Shown here: positions 55,245-64,000 of the stretch, piece by piece | How the letters are laid out: each line of letters opens with the position of its first letter | Position numbering within the stretch: position 1 is the stretch's first letter | DNA from: Sipunculus nudus | Lineage: Eukaryota; Annelida; Sipuncula; Golfingiida; Sipunculidae | Assembly: GCA_026874595.1 (NCBI GenBank) | Contig: CM049317.1 | Span: forward strand, 71,757,618 to 71,821,617 | Direction of reading: 5' to 3' | DNA length: 64,000 bases | Program-made: the position numbers and the translations under genes | Notes under the pieces: generated by a model | What the model was told of the DNA's origin: nothing | Seen by the model: the letters and a program-made list of their open reading frames with translations, nothing else | Database searches by the model: none

Positions 55245-58200
55245 TTAACCCCATTTCATAATATGTTTAGATGTAACACCTTTATCATTTGCTATGTACC
55301 TTTCTGTGACTTCTGTTTGTGCTAAAATCTTTCTAAACATTGGAAACAAAGAGAATGAATTGTCCTCTCTTTGTATATACAATACATATTTAAATAACAA
55401 CAAAATCTGATTAATCAATAAATTATCTAGGTTGACTGGAACAACACCATACAATATAGAATTTAGTGAAAGCTCTGGCAAATTAATATCTCTATTATGT
55501 AACCATGACTTTGCTCTAAAATAAAGGTTTTTGGTTACTGTACATTCAAAAAATAAATGAAGTATACTTTCATTATAATTGAAGCAAAATGAACATCTGG
55601 GCGTTTCTTTTATTTTCCACTTATACAGCTTTTCATTCAGTGTAATATAGTTATTCACCAGTTTATACTGGATTTCTCTCATATGGGTGTCAATAGTTGT
55701 TCTATATATACTTTCATATACATCTTGCCACTTAATAGCAATGTTATTTGTTATATTTAATGTATTAAAAAACTTCTGAGCTGTGGCAGGTTTCCATTTT
55801 TCTTCAATCAGTGTACCATATATTTTTCTCGAGCATATTTTGTCTATGTACTCAAGTTCATTGGTTGTTCCAATAATCTCTGTATCAGTATCAACTTCAT
55901 GTATTTCAGTATTCAAAAATAGAGTTTTCCATTGTTTTGGTATTGCATTCCTCAATGCAACCTAATACATATAATCAAGAGCACTTTTTTTAAATATATC
56001 ATGTGTTATCCATGTTCCATTCTCATCCACTAAATCTTTAACATAACAAATGCCCACACTGTGCAATGTCTTGTTGTAAATAGACATTTCATTCATAGTA
56101 ATATATTTGTTATTCCACACAAATTGATAAATAACATCCTCATGTGTTTTTTGGTTTCAATGACACATAATTTGCCCAGTCTTCAAAACACCTGATATAA
56201 AATTTAGGTAAAATCTTAGGTAAAATATGGACATTGAAGTTACTTCTGACACACTTTAATCCACAAATTCTCCTTAACTTGTGATTTATTATCTCAGTTA
56301 TTGTAGACGAAGAATTACTAAAAAGTCGTTTACCCCACATAATTCTCTGTGTCTGTATCTTACTTTCAATATCTGGGACATTGATTCCCCCATTTTCATA
56401 TTTCCCGATGATAGTGTTATATTTGACCTTTAGTCTTTTACCCCTCCATATAAAGTCACAGAGAAGTCTTTTTAGATGTTTCAATGTATGTTTTGGTGGT
56501 ATCAACATATTTGTCACATAGTAAACCTTTGATATTGCTAACGTACGTGCAACTTCCACCCTACCATATATTGATAGGTTCCGGCTTTTCCAAATTGACA
56601 GAGTTGTTGCCAGGTTGTTCTCAACACGTGTAAAATTGTCTTTATTGATCAAATCCTTATTATAAGAAAAGTAAATTCCAAGTATTTTTATAGATGCCTG
56701 TGTCATGTCTATCAATTTCAGATTATACATTTGTCTTGCAACATGTTTCAAAGACCCTATGCACGCAACCTCTGATTTAGTACGGTTTATCTTAAGTGAG
56801 GAAAAATATTCAAATCTTTCAATTACAGTAAATACATACCCAAGTGATTCAACATTTTCAACAAATATTGTAGTATCATCAGCAAACATGCATAATTTAA
56901 TATGTGTATTTCCAATATCTATTCCTTTTATATCATAATTATTCCTTATTTTGATTGCAAATATTTCAATAATTAAGATAAATATGTATGCAGCCAGTGG
57001 ATCACCTTGCCGTGTCCCTCTTTGTAACTTAAAATAACCAGTGGTAAAACCATTGTTCAAAATTGAACTTTGTACATCAGTATGTAACATTTTAATCCAC
57101 TTAATGAAATCATAATCAAAACCGAAATACCTCAATGTTTCATACATAAAGCCATGATCGACGCTATCAAAAGCAGCCTCTAGATCAGCTGCAAACATTA
57201 TTCCAGGCTTGTTTTCTTCTTGAGTATAATGCAACACGTCCCATATTAATCTGATTGGTTCTCCAATATATCTTCCTGGTATGAAAGCATACTGGTCATT
57301 TTTTATTAGTTTTGGAAGATATTTTTCTATTCTCTTTACTAAAATTTTACTCAATATTTTTACGTCAACATTTAGCAAACTTATAGGTCTCCATCCATTT
57401 AAATGTTTAAGATCCTTTCCTGGTTAAGGAATTAACTTAACAAGGGCTTGCTTTTGAGAAGTTGTAAGAGATACATGTTCATAATTTTCATTTAGGCAAT
57501 TTGTTAAGCAATTACCAAGTTCACTAAATAAAGCTAAATAGAATTCTTTTGTCAAACCATCATTACCTGGAGTTTTATTGTTCTTCATTAATTTCAAACT
57601 AGAATATACCTCATTTATTGTAATCAAACGCCCACATGCTTTCACTTCAGACTCACATAATGTATTCTCATGTAGAGGAAGACCTTCAAAATAACTGTGT
57701 AACTCTTGTTCAGTATAAACTGCTTTTTTCTTGTATTTATCCATAAAAGAATTTTTGATAAATGACATGATTTCTGCTTGACACACAATTTCTTTTCCGT
57801 CTTTTGTTAGAGTCCTTATCACACCTTTTTTATGATTATGTTTTTCGAGGTTCAGAAAGTATTTTGTGTTTCTCTCACCTTGTTGTAACCACTGTGCCCT
57901 TGATCTCACTATTATACCTTTAGTAATATTATCATAATGATCATGTAACTTATGTTTCATACTGTAATATGCCTGTTTAGACTCTATTGTATCTGTGCTT
58001 TTTATATTATATTCTAGTTTGGAGACCTCTTCTTCCAATAGTTTACCCTTTTCCTTAAATTTTCTGGCTTTATCTTTACTATATTTAATAGTATACTGTC
58101 TAATCTTGTACTTTAAGTACTCCCATGTAAATCTTGCTGTGTCACCTTTCACTTCGTTTTTCCATACATTAATTTCATATTTAATAGCACTTATATATTC

Positions 58201-59004
58201 TTTATAATTAATTAAATCATTATTGAAACACCAGTGCGACGGTCCTCTGCTGACATCTTTTGATTTGTTTACTTTTAACAAAACTGCTGAGTGATCAGTG
58301 CTTACGGCAGGAATGATATCACAATATTCAACAAGTGACTGAATAGTGTTTGATATAAAAAAATAATCCAGGCGCCTTTAAATAAAAAGAGTTGAGGATC
58401 GCCAGGTAAAGGATTTTGCATTTTCATGTTTTACACGCCATATATCACATATATCTAATAGTTCCATCATAGAACATAGTTTATTGACTGAAGCTTGTTT
58501 CACATTTGTCCTGCCTCCATCAGCATCACGCTCAGTAAGATGTACATTAAAATCTCCTCCCCAGATAAGATCAATATTTAAATTATTAGACATGTTTAAT
58601 ATTTCCTCAAAAACATTTTGAAAAAAGGCAACTTGCTGTGATTCATAATTTGGTGCATAAGTATAAACAATCATACAGTGTAGACCTTCAATTTCACATT
58701 CAATTAGAATATATCTTCCATTATTATCAATTTTCTTATCAATTTCCTTGAATTCAACATTTTTACCGACAAGTATAGATACTCTACATGATTTGGTGCT
58801 CCCATGAGACATATAAATTTTACCACGCCACTGTTTAGACCATTTGGTTTCATCTTGTTCAATGCAATGACATTCTTGCAAGAAACTGATCCCATTGTGT
58901 GCTTTGTGTTTCACCAACCAATTAAATATCTGTCGTCTCTTAACATAATTTCTTATCCCTCTCACATTCAAAGAAAGGACCTGAAATTGTATATTATCTA
59001 CCAT
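55245..59004 (-). pseudogene. LINE ORF2: endonuclease, reverse transcriptase and zinc motif, disrupted
   Basis: The frame begins M-V-D-N-I-Q-F. Endonuclease motifs: LNVRG, QECHC, YAPN, GGDFN and, after a stop, STDHS. Reverse transcriptase motifs: ADLEAAFDSVD, RGTRQGDPL and the catalytic FADD. The C-terminal zinc motif is C-x2-C-x8-H-x4-C near 55570-55610. Lesions seen: in-frame stops near 58378, 57424 and 55962, and a one-base frameshift near 56150 in an A-rich run. The expected length, about 1250 residues, is normal for the clade. It is therefore non-functional. Confidence 0.88.
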
Positions 59005-59210
59005 GTTGCTTGTGTAGAGTTACTTCTCTCATAAGTATAGGGTATTTAATGTTATAAAAAAGAAGTTTGCTTTCTCCTATGTCACTCAGCTGATTACAAA
59101 ACAAGACCTTCTTAACAGTAAATATACACGAAAAACATACAACACATACAAAATTAATCATAATTGTCAGGTTATTTAAATGCCAGACAGTATATTACTT
59201 TCATACATAT

Positions 59211-60044
59211 TTATTCAGATGTAGGTAACTGCTCGAATGATTCACCATATTTTATTTCTCTGATGTCTCCTTTTAAATCTTTTATGAAAACTTTACCATC
59301 CCATGTCCAAGAGTCTTTAACCATTGGATGGTTTCTTGTCCTATTAAAGAGTTGATGCAACTCTTTACACAGGTCATCAGCCATGACAATACCTGTACCC
59401 TTCAACTTCCTCCTTTCTCTCATGACTGATCTTTTCACATCCCTCCTCACAAATTTAACTAATATAGCCCTTGGCTTACTGTCAGGGTCTCTGGGCTGTC
59501 TGCCTACTCGATGGGCAACATCATCTTCTGTCTCATCTAGATCAAACCTCAGTTTCTCTCTGCAAAGTTTTTTAACCAATTCTACACACATTTCTGACCC
59601 TTCTGTGTTACTGTGACTTTCTGGTACACCAAATATCCTTACACTCGATTTTCTTGAATATTGCTCTAATTCAACTGCCCTTCTCTTGGCATCTGTAGCT
59701 TCAGTGGCTGACTAATTACATTGCTCCTCTAGAGTACCAATTCTATCTGAAAGCTTTGCCATATCAGATTTGATTTCTTTATTTTCATTTTCAAGAGTAA
59801 GTACTCTAGCCTCTAAACATTCAACAGTTTTTTCATATTTCTCAGTAACTTGTCTGACTATTTTCACTTCAAGCTCTGTAAGCATTTTCTTTAAGGTTTC
59901 CTTTGACACACCTGCCATTTTTAAACTATGTGGTTTATCTTGTTTGTCAGATGAAATAAACTTTTTAACTCTTTGTGGACTGTATGGAGATGTAGAGGAT
60001 GAACTAGATATATATGTTCTTTGTCTTTTTGATTTACCATTCAT
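59211..60044 (-). pseudogene. LINE ORF1: coiled-coil, RRM-like RNA-binding protein, one in-frame stop
   Basis: The frame starts M-N-G-K-S-K-R-Q-R, is Ser-rich, then has a coiled coil (about residues 50-110, heptads with Leu, Glu and Lys). An in-frame TAG lies near 59712; the same frame continues to 59211. After it come VRIFGVPES (RRM RNP-like) and a basic C-terminal domain with ILVKFVRRD and RRKLKG, as in L1 ORF1 proteins. About 277 residues if read through. Confidence 0.82.
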
Positions 60045-60640
60045 ATCATAATCTTACATTCATTCAGAGAAAGGTTTAGCACAAGTAAAAATTAACCCAT
60101 CAATACAACATTGTCAATACTGCCAGGCACGGACTGGAATTCAATAGCACATTGTTATCAAACACTTGAATAGCTCACACAATAACCTGACCGAGAGACC
60201 TGGTGCTTTGTGCATGGTACGCTGACCACAGCCAAAAGCGTTATGCATTACCCCTTGCCTGTTATAACAATATGAAGGGGTAGACCTGAGTATAAAGAAA
60301 GTTAAATATCAAAATTATGGAAAAAGTACTTCCCTTCCGGCTTCAAATTTCAGATGTTCCAATAGACTGGTAGTAAGTTTATATCCTGGCCAAAAATGTA
60401 GCTTCTAAACAAAGTAAAACTTTATCAAAATTTGCTTCAATTGCAGAGCAACTGCAGTGTGCCTGTGTGCTCTTTCATGCACCAGGGCTCTCCCAAACGC
60501 TGTGTTTCTACACCTCAGAGTTCAACCAGTACGGATTACAGCGAGCGCAGTGTCTCTACACGCCATAGCAACGCCCTACGCCTGGGCTACACGAATCAGA
60601 ATGTCAACAGCGCACAATAAAAGAGACACCTGTAACAATT

Positions 60641-60649
<9 letters not shown>

Positions 60650-60677
<28 letters not shown>

Positions 60678-60678
60678 C
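60650..60678. repeat. (GT)n microsatellite
   Basis: About 29 bases of alternating T and G after a short (AT)n run, just outside the right end of the candidate TG...CA element. Confidence 0.9.
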
Positions 60679-60779
60679 GTCGGATTCTCACTTGCCATAT
60701 TTGCCTTTTGCTTTCCTGGATGCCCGCGTAGTCATGTCGGCTAGTACTAGCCCTTTAAATGTGCCTTTGTTTGTGTAAA

Positions 60780-61079
60780 GGTAAGTTTCCATGTGCGCGT
60801 ATATGCGTATGAGCGTATATTCGCGTAAAAAAATAGGTGTGTTTCCATGTGCCTGTATTTGCGTATATGCGTGAACTGGCAGACGTAGGCCTTTATATTT
60901 GTACAGTGGATAGAGCAGGCCTTCCACAATAAGATGCTGAAGAAACGTCATTTACCCCGAATCCTGTTGCGATTTTCACTCATATACGCGGATTGAGACA
61001 TGAAAACACCCCAGTTACAAAATCATACGAGTGATTTTTTTTCAGGCAAATGCGCATATACGTGCACATGGAAACACCC
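60780..61079. mobile_element. MITE-like inverted repeat with duplicated left arm
   Basis: GTTTCCATGTGCGCGTATAT at about 60785 and again (GTTTCCATGTGCCTG...) at about 60841 match the reverse complement of the right arm (GTTTCCATGTGCACGTATAT, ending 61079). One core match is 21 of 22 bases. The body is GC-richer than the surroundings. No coding capacity. Confidence 0.55.
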
Positions 61080-61165
61080 GGCCCTTAAGTCAATATCAAT
61101 GTAATCTAGGAGAAAGAAGTAAATTGAATGATATTTTCCTCTGATGTGTAAAATGAACCACCTGT

Positions 61166-61582
61166 GTGTAATTTGGACCACCGGTCCATATTCCACTATA
61201 GGGCCTGGTCCATATTACACACAGCAAGTCGATATGCAGATTTTGACCCTGACCTTATTTACATATTATTAGCCAAAATCAAATTGGCCAGTTCTAGACC
61301 CATGTTATTAAACTGGTAATGTTGGGACATGATGGGATCTTCATTGAATAACAGTCAGAACACGTCGATATTTATATGCATGGAAAATAAGAACAAACTA
61401 TAAAATTGACATCTTCAAGTTGAATATTCGCCAAAACTTGCACCTAGCTTTCCTGCACCGCGCCGTTGTTGTATGCTTCAAAATGGTCGATGCTACAATG
61501 ACGAACTTGCCTCGATCTGGTACTATTTTTCCAAATATGGAAATTTTGGGGGTTTCAAATTACACGGTGGTCCAAATTACAC
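61166..61582. repeat. 17-bp perfect inverted repeat enclosing about 380 bp
   Basis: GTGTAATTTGGACCACC at 61166-61182 is the exact reverse complement of GGTGGTCCAAATTACAC at 61566-61582. A looser extra copy (GGTCCATATTACACACA) lies near 61209. The enclosed DNA has no recognised frame. It may be a MITE, but no target duplication was found. Confidence 0.55.
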
Positions 61583-61619
61583 GTACGGATTTCCCCTGCT
61601 TAGCCAATCTTAAATCCTA

Positions 61620-62530
61620 GTACGCTCCCGATCGAGGAAGCGGAAATCTTACGCTTCTAAAGAAGCAACTGATTTTCACGCTGCCAGCTTTGACCATTTA
61701 TGATATATCTTGACACCAGATGGCGGTTCGTTGTCCGCTGAACAAAACGTGCTTATCGCCGTATGATGTGACAAGCAGCCAACCAGATGCCAATAAACAA
61801 ACACGCGACAGGCATCCAGGCTCCGCCCATAGCTGCGCTTCAAGCGCCGTTTGAAGACAAGTTTACGTTCGAATTTTAATTGCTCCCTTTGCATTCTCGC
61901 ATCGTCGACCGATTCGATTCTGACAGTATGACTGTGTTAGCGTAGCCATGTGTCTTGTGTCTGTAGAACTAAAACCAGCCAGCGAGGTGTGCACGCAGCC
62001 TTTGTTGTTACGTTTTGTTTGAAATACAGCTCACCGACCGGGCATCCTATGTGCCCAAGGCCCTAAGTAAACCACGTCTGCGGCCATCTCTCTGAGCCTG
62101 TGGCCTGTTCATACGGTTACCGGGGCGATGAGCTGTCACTCAAAACGAAATGAACATGATTGGCTCCGTGTATTCCGCGCTTGCCCGTGTCTTCCAGTCT
62201 TCTTCTGATTGGGACAAAATACAGTGCTCCCCTCTGGTGTAGGATACGAGGTCATAACAAACAGCGCATATAAGAAGTAGGCCTATAGTTAAAGCGCTGT
62301 GTAAAGAGCGTAGTTAAGCAACGGCGAAGCTAGTAGCCAGTAACCCTCCGAATCGCTTCCTAAGGACTGGCAGTATATCAACCTTTGGCATAGTAAACGA
62401 TCATTCAAAATTTGGACAGTATTTTTGCCATTTTGGTGGAAGTAAACTTTAAATATTATGTTCTTGTATTTTATTCGGGGTAAAACCTTGTAACCCGACG
62501 TCATTGTTCTAAATGGCCTCCTCTACCACA
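61620..62530 (-). promoter_or_regulatory. CpG-richer segment; candidate promoter region
   Basis: CpG dinucleotides are clearly more frequent than in the rest of the window. Minus-strand CCAAT elements (AGCCAATCATG near 62155-62165; CCCAATCAG near 62206-62214) and a GC box (GGGCGGAG near 61822-61829) are present. A TATA-like CATATAAGAAG on the plus strand is near 62268. A possible minus-strand donor (GGTCG|GTGAGC, near 62030-62040) could end a 5' UTR exon of the gene at 24700-48234. Transcription start and direction are not proven. Confidence 0.35.
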
Positions 62531-63122
62531 CACACACAATCACTCCACACTGAGTGAATACAGCTGGGGTGACAGTTTATCTTGGACTTTATCCAAATTA
62601 TCTCACATTAGATTAATTTGATTCAAAAGGCTTCACTCTCATTTATAGTTTATTCGATACTCTTTGAATTGTGGCATTTATATTATAATTATCATTATTA
62701 TTTTTCTACATGCTTTTTTCTACATTCCTACTCTGTCACATATACACTTGTGTAACATAATGACATTACCCTACCAGTGGATCAGGCTGTATACGACGGA
62801 AAATTTATATGTAATCAATAGCTCTACACCAGTCTCATAATAGGCAACCAGCTTAAGATTTCTATAAGACAGGGACTCGGCCTACCGTCTCATATGGGCA
62901 CACGCACGGACACATAGAGATACGCACATATATATATATATAATTAAATGCAATACATTTCATTCTGCTAGTCTTCAGTATGCCTCAATGTGGTCTATTT
63001 ATACTATGATTTAAAAGCAGTATGCTATACCGTTGGAGGGAGACATCCCATCCCAGAAGGGCCAAAACTGTCCCCCTATATTGGGACGTCTTCTGCCTGC
63101 AGATGGTAAAATTGTACCGTAA

Positions 63123-63417
63123 GGCCAAAAAATAAAAAAAAGGTATGGTTCTCAGGCACTTTTTCTGAAAAATCAGTGCGGGCGGGCGGTATTATATTTT
63201 TGACCTGTTTTTGTAAGTTTCGATGAAAATGTCATTTGATCAGGGAAAAGCATGAAAATAACATTTTTTAATGATAAACAGGTAAAAACACTACATAAAT
63301 TGTATTATATATCTTCTTGAAAGCTAAAAATCGAAATAAAAATTGTTGATACGGGGGGTTAAAATGGACGCGGGCGGTGCTTGAGAACCATACCTTTTAA
63401 TTTTTTTTTTTTTTGCC
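63123..63417 (-). mobile_element. Harbinger-like MITE, copy 3 (inverted)
   Basis: It starts GGCCAAAAAATAAAA and ends TTTTTTTTTTTTGCC, with TAA on both sides. The inner pair GGTATGGTTCTCAGGCAC and TGAGAACCATACC is well conserved. The internal sequence matches copies 1 and 2 on the opposite strand. Confidence 0.78.
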
Positions 63418-64000
63418 TAATAAGCATCCCTGATAGAAGAGTTGCATTCCATGGTATTGAATAATGGTCAAACACACACCTTAAAAGAGTCATGCTTGAT
63501 AATATAAACCACATACTCCTTTGGAAGATTGCTATGATAACGAATGATACTGTTGACAGGTAAATGAGGTAATGCAGTCAGATAATGAACTATTTCACAG
63601 ACCTGAAGACTTTAAGTGAACCTGTATGCTACATTTTTCAGGTGTATATTTGACAGAAGTACAAAGTTATCAAACTACCGCTTTCACCAATGGAGTGGAT
63701 TGTATGGCGTGCTCAAGTGGTTATGACCATCATAAATCTAAATTTGTCATATATTTTATCTACACACATCACGAACCGGAGAACTTTGCTAGTAATTTGT
63801 CAGAACTGTGGTGTAATATTCACCGGCATAAGCAATTGACAGGGAAAACTGGCAATATAAGCCTATATTTTGACGTCAACTTCATTGTTGAGGACACATT
63901 TTAGCGGAGAGGCATACATATTCATATTCCCATGGCGTGTGTCCAAACTTTGTCCTGATGGGGATTACAATTTAAGTAGGTAGAAATGTGAGGAGTGTGC
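63418..64000. other. No gene recognised at the right edge
   Basis: A 92-residue open frame (63626-63904) follows a TTTTTCAG, but it has no family features and uses an AT-rich composition like its surroundings. It is not called as an exon. Confidence 0.35.

Larger units (their letters stand above)
55034..60495 (-). mobile_element. Nearly full-length L1/Tx1-like LINE, inactive
   Basis: On the minus strand there is a 5' UTR of about 450 bp, ORF1 (60044-59211), a gap of about 206 bp, ORF2 (59004-55245), a 3' UTR of about 190 bp and a 19-base poly(A) tail (T run, 55033-55051). The direct repeat AACGCTGTGTTTCT is found exactly at 55020-55033 and 60496-60509, giving a 14-bp target duplication and fixing both ends. 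Apurinic-type endonuclease, reverse transcriptase and a C-terminal CCHC motif place it among L1/Tx1-type LINEs. Confidence 0.9.
54327..60637. mobile_element. Candidate TG...CA element (solo LTR or TIR element) interrupted by the LINE
   Basis: The left border TGTTACGGAACC follows the AT tract; the right border ACACCTGTAACA ends at 60637 and is again followed by AT-rich text. In reverse complement the right end reads TGTTACAGG. Removing the LINE and one target-duplication copy leaves about 835 bp, which fits a solo LTR with an AATAAA near its end (60616). No clear target duplication can be read in the AT-rich flanks. Confidence 0.4.

Noticed and set aside
60432-60620. 62-residue Ser-rich frame considered as a host exon
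   Set aside because: It spans the LINE 5' target duplication, so it cannot be one ancestral coding unit.
63626-63904. 92-residue frame after a TTTTTCAG
   Set aside because: No recognised domain, no partner exon in the window and AT-rich background composition. It could only be called with transcript evidence.

Overview
This is a eukaryotic, AT-rich, repeat-dense animal window, most likely from a mollusc and probably a bivalve. The clues are kilobase-scale introns with GT/AG borders, many tandem-core repeats ending in a (CCGT)n/(ACGG)n microsatellite plus a short hairpin (resembling the bivalve 'pearl' type of non-autonomous Helitron/Helentron), and an L1/Tx1-like LINE. No bacterial-style gene organisation is present, and the species cannot be named from the sequence alone.

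One protein-coding gene is complete at the coding level. It lies on the minus strand in eight coding exons (24700 to 48234) and predicts a 283-residue type I membrane protein: signal peptide, three short four-cysteine modules that look like half LDL-receptor class A repeats (one per small phase-1 exon), one complete LDL-A domain, a transmembrane segment with a Cys-rich juxtamembrane stretch, and a cytoplasmic tail with PPSY, PSAP and LPRY motifs. The last two coding exons of a paralogue lie on the plus strand (6508-6812 and 7292-7348). Exon phases and tail motifs match, so the two genes are inverted, convergent duplicates with about 17 kb between their stop codons. The rest of the plus-strand gene was not found and probably lies upstream of the window. 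The PPxY and P(S/T)AP motifs suggest contact with NEDD4-family WW domains and TSG101/ESCRT-I, so a role in ubiquitin-dependent sorting or budding is possible (inference).

Most of the rest is transposable elements, and several are nested, so their exact ends can be read from the window. A family of about 2-3.2 kb elements shares a 5' end near ACAAGGGACCCATGGGTCAC and a 3' hairpin (AGCTCAGATGAC...GTCAGCTGAGCT). Copies lie at 2215-4633, 10006-12626, 28548-33458 (itself carrying another copy at 28857-31770), 34476-37685 and 40429-43944. They sit inside a GGATCC-type MITE with an ATTAG target duplication, a Harbinger-like MITE with TAA duplication, another family member, and an intronic tandem repeat derived from the start of the LDL-A exon. 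TA-flanked pogo-like elements occur at 2053, 41017, 45749 and 51395.

Upstream of the minus-strand gene lies a nearly full-length but dead LINE (55034-60495, minus strand, poly(A) tail, 14-bp target duplication), which appears to have landed in an older TG...CA element. At 61.6-62.5 kb there is a CpG-richer segment that could hold a promoter. The 4.8-6.5, 7.8-9.7, 13.8-17.7, 20.5-24.7, 49.2-51.4 and 62.5-64 kb stretches show no gene that I can support.
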